Source: G963675935 sp963803125 (GTDB taxonomy: Bacteria; Planctomycetota; Planctomycetia; Pirellulales; Thermoguttaceae). From it: 64,000 bases of DNA. Numbering within the stretch: position 1 is the stretch's first letter; each line of letters begins with the position of its first letter. Shown in pieces: positions 1 through 9,282 of this stretch. Where the stretch lies: positions 248,001 to 312,000 of the forward strand of contig CAWDLR010000001.1 in the NCBI GenBank assembly GCA_963803125.1, written 5' to 3'. Both the position numbers and the translations under genes were made by a program. The notes below the pieces were generated by a model, which saw nothing but the letters and a program-made list of their open reading frames with translations, had not been told where the DNA came from and made no database searches.

Positions 1-1275
1 CCGCCGCCGGGCGACCAAGAAAAGCTGGCCGCAGCCGTGGGCAAGGCCGCCGGCTTCGGCGGAATGAGCGGCCCGAGCAGCTTGCGGAACTGGTACGACG
101 CAGACGGCGTCGCCGCGATCCGCCCCGATGTGCTGCTGGTCTTCTGCAACGTCACTCCCGCGGCGACGAAGGAGAAGGCGTTCGATCGAGTGCTCCTGCA
201 GAATGGCATTGCGTCGCGCCGCCACGTCGAGTATGGAGGGCAACATCCTAAGCAGGGTGAAGCCCTCGGCTTTGCCGACGAAGCCAAGGCCGTTCCCGAA
301 GAGAAGCCGCCGAAGTACTTGCCCGCCGGCAACGTCGTGCGGCGGGAAGCGGTAGCGGGCAATGTCGAGTTGGTCTACGTCGAAGCTGCCCCAGAGCAAG
401 TCAGGGCAACGCTGGACGGCTTGGCGGCCCAGCCCAAGCTGTTCGTCTCCGTCTCAGTCAAATCGCCCCAGGATAAGGCGTCTCAGGAGTTTTTCCTCCG
501 CTATGCCAAGCCGCATGAAGCGCTGACGATGAAGAGCGTGCTGGCGGCCGGCGCCTATAAGCAGGAAGGGCAATTACAGATCGCCCGGGAACGGGAATCG
601 CCCGCTATGGTCCCGGCGAAGCCGGCTGAGGTCGCTGCGGTGGATCACGCCGTCACGGCGTTGCCGAAGGGGGATGCGTCATCGGCCGGCGGCCGCAATG
701 ACAAGGAGATCGAGACCTCGGGCAGACAACCTGCCAAGTCGGAAGGCGGCGGCAGCCAACAGCCGAATAGGAATTTCGCCGGGCAATCTCCCAACGCAGC
801 GGCATCTCCTAACAGGCCGTTGAAAAAGGGCGCCACAACTGGCTTGTCCAGCGGTGCGGCCGGAAATACCCGCGAAAACACTGCTGGACAAGCCAGCAGT
901 GGCACCCAAACAACCGCAAACGGGCCTCTTCAACCGGCTGCTAAGCGGGAAAGCTCGGTCGCCATGGGACGCGATTACGCCCCCGCCGCCGCGACCAAAT
1001 CGCAAACGAGAGGCGGCATCCAGGCCCAACGAATCGTGCCGGCACAGCAGCAGCGCGTCGCGGCGGAAGGGGAGGGCATACAGAGACACGGCCGCGATTT
1101 AGCGCCGCGGTCGGGCGGCCAGGCGGCCCCGCGGCAGAAAGTGTTGTTTGTGCTGCGGCTCGACAATGGTCCCCCGCCCGTAGCTTTACAAGCTGGCGGC
1201 TCGGCCGGCGATCGGGCGAAGGTGGCCCCCTCGCCGCCCCCGGCCACTCCCGCCGCCCCCGCGCCGTCCAAGTAG
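1..1275 (+). CDS. C-terminal part of a planctomycete protein, possibly anti-sigma-factor-like
   Basis: The reading frame is open from the first base, so the true start lies outside the window; an internal GTG at 37 is not a convincing start. About 424 residues are visible. Residues roughly 10-160 look folded, with the phrases LLVFCNVTP and VELVYVEAAPEQVRATLDGL, which resemble the post-membrane domain of planctomycete anti-sigma proteins as I remember them. The rest is low-complexity, rich in Gly, Ala, Pro, Gln and Ser, and ends with KVLFVLRL followed by an Ala/Pro tail. A palindromic repeat (832-905) is translated inside the low-complexity part. The family assignment is a weak inference; the coding call itself is firm from frame length and composition. 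Confidence 0.6.
   Translation, partial: PPPGDQEKLAAAVGKAAGFGGMSGPSSLRNWYDADGVAAIRPDVLLVFCNVTPAATKEKAFDRVLLQNGIASRRHVEYGGQHPKQGEALGFADEAKAVPEEKPPKYLPAGNVVRREAVAGNVELVYVEAAPEQVRATLDGLAAQPKLFVSVSVKSPQDKASQEFFLRYAKPHEALTMKSVLAAGAYKQEGQLQIARERESPAMVPAKPAEVAAVDHAVTALPKGDASSAGGRNDKEIETSGRQPAKSEGGGSQQPNRNFAGQSPNAAASPNRPLKKGATTGLSSGAAGNTRENTAGQASSGTQTTANGPLQPAAKRESSVAMGRDYAPAAATKSQTRGGIQAQRIVPAQQQRVAAEGEGIQRHGRDLAPRSGGQAAPRQKVLFVLRLDNGPPPVALQAGGSAGDRAKVAPSPPPATPAAPAPSK
832..905. repeat. Inverted-repeat element translated inside the first gene
   Basis: The left arm reads ACTGGCTTGTCCAGC and the right arm CTGCTGGACAAGCCAGCAG, so the two ends are reverse complements around a spacer of about 30 bp. A second copy sits at 14399-14518 over the C-terminal end of the T5SS/PEP-CTERM gene. 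Here it adds the peptide piece TGLSSG...AGQASSGT without breaking the frame. Confidence 0.6.
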
Positions 1276-1291
1276 TTGCCACAGGCGGCGT

Positions 1292-1513
1292 TCAAATCCC
1301 GTGAAACACCCGAATCGCCAACCAGTGGCCGCCGATCGCCAGCAGCACCAGCCCGAGCGCGAAGAAGTGCCTCGCGATGGATGTCCATTTCTCGAAGCGG
1401 CTGGCCAGATCAATGCCCAGCCCGAACAACAGGCCGCAGAGGAACGCCTGGAGCCCGAACTGGTATTCGCCGCTGGTTTGCGGCTCCTCCTGCGTTGCGG
1501 TCGGCTCGGTCAT
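1292..1513 (-). CDS. Small membrane protein, unknown function
   Basis: A 73-residue protein. After a polar N-terminus (about 18 residues) there are two hydrophobic stretches, FGLQAFLCGLLFGLGIDLA and a segment around FFALGLVLLAIGGHWLAI, so it is probably a two-pass inner-membrane protein. Its ATG overlaps the TGA of the upstream beta-helix gene (ATGA-type overlap at 1510-1513), so the two are almost certainly cotranscribed and translationally coupled. I do not recognise a family. It ends 16 bp from the convergent first gene. Confidence 0.55.
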   Translation of the reverse strand: MTEPTATQEEPQTSGEYQFGLQAFLCGLLFGLGIDLASRFEKWTSIARHFFALGLVLLAIGGHWLAIRVFHGI

Positions 1514-2838
1514 GGCTGTTTCTTCTTTCCGGCATCGGGCGGTTCGTTGGCGAACATCTGCGTCGCGCCGCCTGCTCTGTTATCGGTCAGAAATCCGCCT
1601 TCCGCCTGATTGCCCGTCAATATCGCCGATTTTACCGCGCCGCGGACCTCGACGTGCGTCCCTTTTCTGCCGAAGGTGCAGCCCTGCACGATCGCCTTGC
1701 CGGCGTCCAAGCGAATTGCCGGCGAGCCCCGTCCGTGATTGTCCCAATCGACGAAGTTGCAGGCGCTGGCCGTAAGCTGGCTAAAACGGCTCCGCATCCA
1801 GACGCAGCGGTCGATTGGTCCCCAGCACGAGCAGTTGACCAGGCTCACTTTGCCCTGCACGTTGCGGCCGATCTCGACGCAGACCGAATCGTCGCTCCCC
1901 CAGCGGCCGACGAACTCGCCGTTGGTAATCAGCAGTCCCGGCGGCTGGGCCTGCTCGACCAGCACCGCGCGGCGGCATGAATCGGCCCCCAGGCCGAGGA
2001 AATTGCCGTTGGCGCTGCCCGCCTTCGACTCGGAGAACTTGTACCCGACGCCATAACCGAAGCAGAAAGTGTTCAGCACGTAATGCCAGTCGGTCCGCGC
2101 AAACTCGAAAGCCACGCCCTGCGTGTTGACCCATTTGCAGTACGGATTGTCGGGCTGGTAGCTGACGCCAAACGGCCAGAAGTGGACGTTCTCGACGTGG
2201 CCGATGTCGTAGCACTCATCGACGTAGATGCCGCCTTTGCTCGGGTAGCCGGTGACGTTTCGCACCAGGTGCCGGGCGGCCCGCACCAGGCGAATCGCCT
2301 CGTAAGGATTGAGGAGACAGCACTCGGTGATGCCGACGTTATTCGTATCGTGCGACGCCACGCAGGGCGGATAGGCGACCGGCGGCACGTCGCTCTGCCG
2401 CCACTGCGGATAGACGATCACCAGTCCGGCGATCGCCGCGTTGTCGCCGGCCAAGCGGATGAAAGGCGGGCCCTTCTCGCTGCCTCGCCCGGCGTATGCC
2501 TGGAGCAGAGTGCCATCCGGCTTTTCGGTTGCGACATGCGGCGTGGGCGGAACGCGGTAGACGCCCTGCAACGTTACTCCGCGCGGAACGACGAGCGTTC
2601 CATCAATGCGGTAGTGGCCCGCCGGCGTCTCGACGATCCCCCCGCCCGCCCGCCCGGCCGCGTCAAGCGCCCGCTGAAAAGCGGCGGTGCAATCGGCGGC
2701 GCCGTCGGCGATGGCCCCCATTTCGAGTACATTCCAACGGACGGGCCGTTTGCCCTTCTCCATCTTCTCGGCGGCCGGGGCTGCTGCGGCAATCCCAAGC
2801 ACGAAGATCACTGCTGGCAAAACAGATGGTTTCCACAT
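1510..2838 (-). CDS. Secreted right-handed beta-helix (pectate-lyase-3-like) protein
   Basis: A 442-residue protein. The ATG at 2838 is chosen because AGGAG lies 7 bases upstream and because it starts a good signal peptide (MWKPSVLPAVIFVLGIAAAAPAAE); the open frame extends further up to 2934 without such support. The start of the mature part, VLEMGAIADGAADCTAAFQRAL, is the typical opening of the Pectate_lyase_3 / polygalacturonase-like beta-helix fold, with GVTLQGVYR and later GVTECCLLNPY-type turns. It is probably periplasmic or extracellular and carbohydrate-acting, but no catalytic residues can be assigned by eye. The downstream 73-residue membrane protein overlaps its stop codon. Confidence 0.75.
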   Translation of the reverse strand: MWKPSVLPAVIFVLGIAAAAPAAEKMEKGKRPVRWNVLEMGAIADGAADCTAAFQRALDAAGRAGGGIVETPAGHYRIDGTLVVPRGVTLQGVYRVPPTPHVATEKPDGTLLQAYAGRGSEKGPPFIRLAGDNAAIAGLVIVYPQWRQSDVPPVAYPPCVASHDTNNVGITECCLLNPYEAIRLVRAARHLVRNVTGYPSKGGIYVDECYDIGHVENVHFWPFGVSYQPDNPYCKWVNTQGVAFEFARTDWHYVLNTFCFGYGVGYKFSESKAGSANGNFLGLGADSCRRAVLVEQAQPPGLLITNGEFVGRWGSDDSVCVEIGRNVQGKVSLVNCSCWGPIDRCVWMRSRFSQLTASACNFVDWDNHGRGSPAIRLDAGKAIVQGCTFGRKGTHVEVRGAVKSAILTGNQAEGGFLTDNRAGGATQMFANEPPDAGKKKQP

Positions 2839-2965
2839 GATCGTTCTCCTGAAAGAACGGCCGAAAACGCGGCCTTGGGGTGGGCTGAAAGGGGAAGGAA
2901 TCCCCGTTATACCGAATTCCCTGCCCGGAACCAAGCGTCTCGCCCTCGCTCAGCACCTTGTCAGC

Positions 2966-3097
2966 GATAGCCGGCGGGCAACGCCCCGCCGGTGAATCGC
3001 GAGGGGATTGGAGCGACGCGAATAGTCAAGGGAGCGAAGATCGGAAAGATGTTGGTATTGCCAGCACTTCACCGGCGGGGCGTTGCCCGCCGGCTAT
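2966..3097. repeat. Long inverted repeat between divergent genes
   Basis: Two arms of about 30 bp, 2966-2996 and 3068-3097, are near-perfect reverse complements (left arm starts GATAGCCGGCGGGCAACGCC, right arm ends GTTGCCCGCCGGCTAT), separated by about 70 bp. It occupies much of the 429-bp gap (2839-3267) between the beta-helix gene and the outer-membrane-like gene. No further gene is seen in that gap; promoters of both divergent genes must lie here, but no clear -35/-10 pair stood out. Confidence 0.7.
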
Positions 3098-3267
3098 TGC
3101 CGCTTGTTTCTTGTCCCGACTCAGGTTGGGACCTCGGCCCCAGGCTCGCGGCTCGGCGGCTCGCGGCCCCGCCGAACCGATCTTGACCCGGGTGGCGTTG
3201 CTTGGTATTGAGCACGTTCTCGTCTACCGATTCGCTGGGGGATCCCCCAGGAAAAAAGGGGAATCAG

Positions 3268-4662
3268 GTGAAAACCGCAAGACTCCTGTGCGGCCTGATT
3301 GCCGTGGCGTGGGCCGCGGCATCGACGCCCGCCTCGGCTCAACGCATGCAGTTTGCCACACCGGTCGATTCGACGCCGGGCGCGGCTCCATCGGGCACGG
3401 CGGGGACGATGACGCCGCCGCCGTCGCCTTATGTTGCCCCGCCCACCACGTCACCCCCGTCAGTGTATTCCACCCCCTCGGCGTCCCCTTTAGCGCCTGC
3501 CGCAGCACCGGCGTTTACATCCCCCGCGCCGATGACGGCCGCCCCTCCAGTCGCTCCGGTGGTTGTCGCGCCGCCACCGCCTGGCGCGCCGTCTGTTGCT
3601 GCTCCGGCTGCTGCGCCGGGGGCGATCTACACGCCTCCGCCGGGCTTGGGCGTCGCGCCGGCCGCGCCAGCGCCGCCCTGCGGAACGGCTCCGACGCCGG
3701 GCACCTTTGATCCTTACGCCCCGCCCGGGAATACGCCCAGCGCCTTGATGCAGCAAGACCCTTGCTTCCAGTCATCGCCGGGAATCAGCGTGGTGGCCAT
3801 GCAGAAGTTCATCCAGCAGATCAATTTCAACTACGATTGGTTTGCGGGCAATCCCACCGCGACCGCCAAGGAGTTGGGGATTAACGACGCCGATCTGAAC
3901 GTGACCTTCGCCTTTCCGTTGTTCAACATTCAGACGCCGATTTTGGTGTCGCCGGGATTCGCGGTGCATTACTGGAACGGGCCGGTGTCGGTGCTGCCGG
4001 CGGCGCCCGCCGACCCCGCCCCGGCCGACCTGCCGCCGCAGACCTACGACGCTTATCTCGATTTCGGCTGGAACCCGCAGATTTCCGACGTCTTTGGAGC
4101 GGAGTTGAATTTCCGCACCGGCATCTACAGCGATTTCAATCGCGTGACCAGCGACAGCATCCGCTTCATGGGCAAGGGGATGGTGGTGCTGAAGCTCTCG
4201 CCGCACATGACGTTGAAGGCGGGCGTCTGGTATCTCGATCGCGTCGAGGTGAAGATCCTGCCCGCCGGCGGACTCGTCTGGACGCCCAATCCCGACGTCT
4301 ATTTTGACATCCTCTTCCCCAATCCGAAGATCGGCATGCGGCTGACGACCTGGGGCTGTACCGAGTGGTGGCTCTACGCTAGAGGCGATTATGGCGGCGG
4401 CACCTGGATGATCAAGCGCGACACCGGCTACATGACCCCTCCGGCCGCCCCCTGGCAGCATCCCGCCGACGGCACCTACACCCTGTTTGACTACAACGAC
4501 ATTCGCATCGCCGTCGGCCTGGAGTTCAAGACGCCGCGGCAACTCGACGGGCATTTCGAGGTCGGTTTGTCCTGCTCGCGCCAACTGATCTACGCCGACA
4601 ATCTGCCCAGCGGCTACTACCCCAACAATACGGTCTACGTCGCCGCAGGGCTGGCGTATTAA
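3268..4662 (+). CDS. Outer-membrane-like beta-structured protein with Pro/Ala-rich N-terminus
   Basis: A 464-residue protein. The GTG at 3268 is preferred over the frame opening at 3202: AGGGG lies 7-8 bases upstream and it starts a signal peptide (KTARLLCGLIAVAWAAASTPASA-Q). Residues about 25-150 are low-complexity Pro/Ala/Ser/Val. The C-terminal about 280 residues alternate aromatic and polar residues, as in a beta-barrel, and contain FDILFPNPKIGMRL and YARGDYGGGTWMIKR. It is clearly paralogous to the next gene (WTPNPDVYFDILFPNPKI versus WTPTPEVKFDLIFPHPRI), so this is a tandem duplication. It is probably a planctomycete outer-membrane protein of unknown role. Confidence 0.7.
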   Translation: MKTARLLCGLIAVAWAAASTPASAQRMQFATPVDSTPGAAPSGTAGTMTPPPSPYVAPPTTSPPSVYSTPSASPLAPAAAPAFTSPAPMTAAPPVAPVVVAPPPPGAPSVAAPAAAPGAIYTPPPGLGVAPAAPAPPCGTAPTPGTFDPYAPPGNTPSALMQQDPCFQSSPGISVVAMQKFIQQINFNYDWFAGNPTATAKELGINDADLNVTFAFPLFNIQTPILVSPGFAVHYWNGPVSVLPAAPADPAPADLPPQTYDAYLDFGWNPQISDVFGAELNFRTGIYSDFNRVTSDSIRFMGKGMVVLKLSPHMTLKAGVWYLDRVEVKILPAGGLVWTPNPDVYFDILFPNPKIGMRLTTWGCTEWWLYARGDYGGGTWMIKRDTGYMTPPAAPWQHPADGTYTLFDYNDIRIAVGLEFKTPRQLDGHFEVGLSCSRQLIYADNLPSGYYPNNTVYVAAGLAY

Positions 4663-5720
<1,058 letters not shown>

Positions 5721-5732
<12 letters not shown>

Positions 5733-5756
5733 TGCATCAGTTGTATGCTTTGATGT
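5721..5756 (+). promoter_or_regulatory. Candidate promoter and operator of the toxin-antitoxin pair
   Basis: TTGACA (5721-5726), 17 bp, then TATGCT (5744-5749). The predicted start of transcription (about 5756) falls on or just before the antitoxin ATG at 5757, so the mRNA may be leaderless; no Shine-Dalgarno precedes that ATG. A perfect 10-bp palindrome TGATGCATCA (5730-5739) lies between the two hexamers, a likely operator for a ribbon-helix-helix antitoxin, with a second imperfect half TGATGTATGA at 5751-5760. It overlaps the end of the upstream gene. Confidence 0.5.
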
Positions 5757-6008
5757 ATGAGGACCACGATCCGACTAAGCGACGACCTGCTGGCCCAGGC
5801 CAAGGAAGCCGCGGTGAAAAGCGGCCGCACGCTGACGGCCGTCATCGAGGACTCCCTGCGACTGGCCCTGGCGCCGAAAAACGACCGCCGCAAACAACGC
5901 AAGATTCGTCTTCCCTCCTCGGGAAAGGGCGGGTTGAGGCCTGGCGTGAACCTCGACTGCACGGCCGAACTGATGGACATCATGGACGGAATCGATGCAA
6001 CTTATTGA
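5757..6008 (+). CDS. vapB: VapB-type antitoxin, ribbon-helix-helix
   Basis: An 83-residue protein. Residues 1-40 (MRTTIRLSDDLLAQAKEAAV, then SGRTLTAVIEDSLRLAL) form a typical ribbon-helix-helix DNA-binding unit; residues 41-83 are the charged, probably toxin-binding tail. The frame overlaps the toxin gene by 14 bases, so translation is coupled. It should bind its own operator and neutralise the PIN toxin. The gene lies 24 bases after the outer-membrane-like gene but seems to have its own promoter (5721-5756). The exact VapB subfamily is not certain. Confidence 0.8.
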   Translation: MRTTIRLSDDLLAQAKEAAVKSGRTLTAVIEDSLRLALAPKNDRRKQRKIRLPSSGKGGLRPGVNLDCTAELMDIMDGIDATY

Positions 6009-6429
6009 CGTCAATGTCCTGGTCTATGCGTTCCGCAAAGACGCCCCCCGGCATGCCGACTACGCTTCTTGGCTACAGGAACTGGTCAGCGGCGACCACC
6101 CCTTTGGCATTTCCGATTTGGTGTTTAGCGGGTTCTTGAGAGTTGTCACCCACCCGCGAGTGTTCACTGTGCCTACTCTCATCACGGAGGCGCTGGGCTT
6201 TGTGGAAAGACTGCGCGAGAGCCGCATGTTCACTCCGATCACTCCCGGCGCCAGGCATTGGACCATCTTCACCGAGCTTTGCCGGACCAGCGGAGCACGC
6301 GGCAATCTCGTGGCGGACGCTTATCTGGCCGCCCTCGCGATAGAATCGGGAAGCGAATGGATCACTACCGACCGCGACTTCAGCCGTTTTCCCGGCCTGC
6401 GGTGGCGGACGCCGTTGTCTTCGAGCTAG
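5995..6429 (+). CDS. vapC: VapC-type toxin, PIN-domain ribonuclease
   Basis: A 144-residue PIN protein. The N-terminal LIDVNVLVYAFRKDAPRH carries the first acidic residue (Asp4), and GNLVADAYLAALAIESG followed by ITTDRDFSRFPGLRW carries the conserved C-terminal acidic residues and the usual D-x-D-F-x-R-F-P ending. The family is known to cleave RNA using Mg2+ held by these acids. It overlaps the antitoxin and is followed by a convergent gene 35 bases away, so the pair is a self-contained module. All key residues appear present, so it is probably active. Confidence 0.85.
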   Translation: MQLIDVNVLVYAFRKDAPRHADYASWLQELVSGDHPFGISDLVFSGFLRVVTHPRVFTVPTLITEALGFVERLRESRMFTPITPGARHWTIFTELCRTSGARGNLVADAYLAALAIESGSEWITTDRDFSRFPGLRWRTPLSSS

Positions 6430-6464
6430 TCCAGCACTGCCTGCGAAATCGCTGCGGCAGGAAG

Positions 6465-8177
6465 CTAACGGCCGGTGATGGCAGGGATCAGTGTCGGCCG
6501 CAGCATCGGCATCGCGCCGTCGGCGCGGGAGATTCTCATCAGTTCTTCGTAGGCTTGGCGGAAGACCTTCTCACGGCCCCGGCCTTGCGTGTTGCGGTAC
6601 ATCTCGCGGTCGATGGCCGCGCGAATGCAGAAAAGCCGCCACCGCCAGCCGCTGCGGGCCCGCGGCGTCAGCTTGGCGTCAATCCGCTCGACCAACTCGC
6701 AGGCCGCGACCGCGCTCCGGCCGATCTTGTTGCGAAAGTGGTTCTCTTCAAAGAGCTTGACGACCGTCGTCACGTCGTCGGCCACTTCGGGTGAGAATTC
6801 AAACGCGGCGTAGTCCCTGACGGTCTCGATTGCCGGCCGATCAGGCTCCCAATAGAGCCGCGTGCAGATCACCTTGTTGAGGTCTTCGTAGATTCCTTCG
6901 GAATACGGAAAACCGCCGGAGAGTTTCCGCTTCGTCTCGTCCCAGCGTTTTTGCAGCCGCCCGGGATGCGGGTTGGCGCCGTATCCGCCCCACGGATATT
7001 GCCCGTACATGCTGATGTCGGGGAAGTTCAGGAGCGGCAAACCTCCCGGGACGCCCTTGTCCAACGGATAGCGAGGGTAATCCTCGAAATTGTCGGCCAA
7101 GATGTAGTCCACCCAGTCGGGCTTCTTCGCCTTGAACTTGGCCGTGATCCCGTCCCATTCTCCGACGGCCCAGCGGTCGAAGTACCAAGTCGACAATATC
7201 ACTTTCCCATTGCAGAAGGCGCGGCGGTACGCGCGTGCCACAGGCTCCGCCATACGCAGATAGGCATTGGCGCCCCAAGGCGCGCATTTCGAGCAGGTGC
7301 AGCCACCGCTGTCGTAAGGCCAGATGCACCAGTAGTCCAAGCCAATGTCTTTGAATGCATCGAACTTCTCTTTGCAGTAGCCCAGTTCCATTTCCGTGAC
7401 GCCGGGTTTGCTGGGACATAGCTCTGGACCAAGGTTGGTGATGCGATTGCCCCCTGTCACATCGGCGTGATATCCCGGGTGGTTCACTGTGCTGTCATCA
7501 GCACGAAGGCTCACGGGGCTATTCGCATACCCTTCGTTGCAGATGCAGCCCAGGCTGGCATTGAGCCCCAAGTCCTTGACGATCTTCAACAGGGCGCGCA
7601 GCCGTTCGAGCATCACCTGGGCCTTCGCATCGTTGATCCCATTGAACTCTTCCATGCCGAACCACACCAAGAAACTGTTCGGCCCCCAGAGCGACAGATC
7701 TTCGATATACCGCTGCACCTCTTCGGCCGGAGCGACCTGGTAGTAGTTGTGGAAATGGGTTGCAAAGTAGATTCCCCGCACGGGCATCTTCGGAACGGAA
7801 GCGCCTCGCCACGAGCCGGGCGTGAAACCGTCGTTGCCATAGGCCGCGCTGTGCAGGAACTTGCCCACGCCGTAGAGCAGTCCCCGGGCGTCATTGCCGG
7901 TGATGCGGATCGCCCCATTCGCCCCATCCGCAATTCTGAATCCCTCGCGGCCGATGCCGCTTTCGATCGCCAACTCCACCGCCAACGGGGCGTCGCCTTG
8001 GCGAACGACTTTGGCGTCGCAGCGATTCTCGACCTGGCGAATGAGGACGCGGGCGATGTTCTCGACCACCACGGGCGGCTGCGGCGGAAGGACCAGGCGA
8101 AGCGATTTCACCGCATCGCCACTTGCGTCGGCTGCGGTGCAAACGATGACCAACGCACTTACCCACAGCGTTCTCAT
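6465..8177 (-). CDS. Secreted glycoside-hydrolase-like protein (GH20-type N-domain)
   Basis: A 570-residue protein. The ATG at 8177 follows GGAGG and starts a signal peptide (MRTLWVSALVIVCTAADASG). Residues about 25-130 resemble the small alpha/beta domain that precedes the barrel in hexosaminidase and alpha-glucuronidase families (NAIRITGNDARGLLYGVGKF-like). The central part has barrel motifs such as MPVRGIYFATHFHNYY, SLWGPNSFLVWFGMEEF and YWCIWPYDSGGCTCSKCAPW; the Cys cluster in the last may bind metal or form disulfides. Substrate unknown. It lies 47 bases downstream of a secreted nucleoside hydrolase on the same strand, probably one operon of exported hydrolases. Confidence 0.65.
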   Translation of the reverse strand: MRTLWVSALVIVCTAADASGDAVKSLRLVLPPQPPVVVENIARVLIRQVENRCDAKVVRQGDAPLAVELAIESGIGREGFRIADGANGAIRITGNDARGLLYGVGKFLHSAAYGNDGFTPGSWRGASVPKMPVRGIYFATHFHNYYQVAPAEEVQRYIEDLSLWGPNSFLVWFGMEEFNGINDAKAQVMLERLRALLKIVKDLGLNASLGCICNEGYANSPVSLRADDSTVNHPGYHADVTGGNRITNLGPELCPSKPGVTEMELGYCKEKFDAFKDIGLDYWCIWPYDSGGCTCSKCAPWGANAYLRMAEPVARAYRRAFCNGKVILSTWYFDRWAVGEWDGITAKFKAKKPDWVDYILADNFEDYPRYPLDKGVPGGLPLLNFPDISMYGQYPWGGYGANPHPGRLQKRWDETKRKLSGGFPYSEGIYEDLNKVICTRLYWEPDRPAIETVRDYAAFEFSPEVADDVTTVVKLFEENHFRNKIGRSAVAACELVERIDAKLTPRARSGWRWRLFCIRAAIDREMYRNTQGRGREKVFRQAYEELMRISRADGAMPMLRPTLIPAITGR

Positions 8178-8224
8178 CACATCCTCCGGGATTGATTTTC
8201 TCGGGCCAGGCGATGTCGCGAACG

Positions 8225-9217
8225 TCAACGCGACAGAAGAATCTTGACCAGTAGATCGCGGTAACCGTCCAAGTCCTTCCACTCGGTCGCCACCGCCATT
8301 TTCGCTCCTGCCGCATCGATCGCCGTCATGCCGTCGTCGGTTACCTTGATGCGAAGCTCCTCCATTTTCAGCAGTGGCTTCGGGCCGGGCAGGGCGAGAT
8401 AAACCGCGACCGTGTCGAAGAGGATGCTGCTGGCCACGACTTTCTCGTCCTTCGCCCAAATGCGATAGCTTTCGATGAGAGCTTTCACCAGCGGATCCTT
8501 GCTGACGGTCAACTGTTGGAATCGTCTACCGGAAAGTCTGATCAATCCGCAGGTGTCGAGCGGCGTGATAATCGCTTGCCGCCAGGGGGCGGAGAGGGCT
8601 TTTTGGGCAGCGGGGACGTCCGCCTTGATGTTCCATTCGGAGCAGGGCCGGCCGCCATCGTAGCCCTTGCGGACGCTCCCCTGCATTCCGACGAAACGGG
8701 CCTTCGCCGCGATGCCCGGCTGACGTCCGAGGGCTGCCGCGACCGTGTGGGACGGGCCGATGGAGATGATCGTGACCGGCGAGGCAGCGGCATCGATCGT
8801 GTCGATCATCGCCGCCACGCCGTCCTTATGGACTTTGCCCTTGTAGTGAGCCAAATCGAAGTCCTTCACCCACGGCTGCTGGCCGCCGTCGCCGTCGCTG
8901 CCGCCGGCGCCCATGCCGATCGGAATGTCCGTGCGGCCGGCCACGGTGAGCAACTTGGCGATGATCTTCGCGCGGTAGACGCTCTTCCCGCAAGTGGTCG
9001 TGATGAGCTTCACGTCGAATTGCGGGCTTTTCAACAGCATGACCAGCGCCCAGGTGTCGTCCATGTCGTCGCCGATGTCGGTATCGAGGATCACCGGCAG
9101 TTTCTTAACGGGGACCGACACAGTCGCGTCGTCGGCGGAGGAAGTCGCCGCAACGGCCGCCAAGAGGAAGATCGCAGCCAGCAAGAGAAACGTGAAAACA
9201 CGATGGAGATTCAGCAT
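8225..9217 (-). CDS. Secreted inosine-uridine-type nucleoside hydrolase
   Basis: A 330-residue protein. The ATG at 9217 opens a signal peptide (hydrophobic FTFLLLAAIFLLAAVAA), although the frame stays open to 9754. Residues 42-52 read VILDTDIGDDMDD, the calcium-binding aspartate cluster of the nucleoside hydrolase family. GPSHTVAAAL and FVGMQGSVRKG follow the family pattern, and SSILFDTVAVYLAL near the C-terminus supplies the last family aspartate. It should split ribosides or related N-glycosides into base and sugar outside the cytoplasm. It is followed by the GH-like gene 47 bases on. Confidence 0.8.
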   Translation of the reverse strand: MLNLHRVFTFLLLAAIFLLAAVAATSSADDATVSVPVKKLPVILDTDIGDDMDDTWALVMLLKSPQFDVKLITTTCGKSVYRAKIIAKLLTVAGRTDIPIGMGAGGSDGDGGQQPWVKDFDLAHYKGKVHKDGVAAMIDTIDAAASPVTIISIGPSHTVAAALGRQPGIAAKARFVGMQGSVRKGYDGGRPCSEWNIKADVPAAQKALSAPWRQAIITPLDTCGLIRLSGRRFQQLTVSKDPLVKALIESYRIWAKDEKVVASSILFDTVAVYLALPGPKPLLKMEELRIKVTDDGMTAIDAAGAKMAVATEWKDLDGYRDLLVKILLSR

Positions 9218-9235
9218 GATGTGGTGTCCGTCAGC

Positions 9236-9262
9236 GTTTAGCCAGCGAGCTTGCTCGCCGCG
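9236..9262. repeat. GTTTAGCC-type dispersed repeat, single arm
   Basis: Reads GTTTAGCCAGCGAGCTTGCT and continues CGCCGCG, with an internal GCGAGC/GCTCGC palindrome. It shares its GTTTAGCC end with full inverted copies at 45693-45771 and 60388-60458. It lies in the short gap between the SDR gene and the nucleoside hydrolase gene. Confidence 0.5.
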
Positions 9263-9282
9263 TTCTTTTGCGAGAATCGTCG

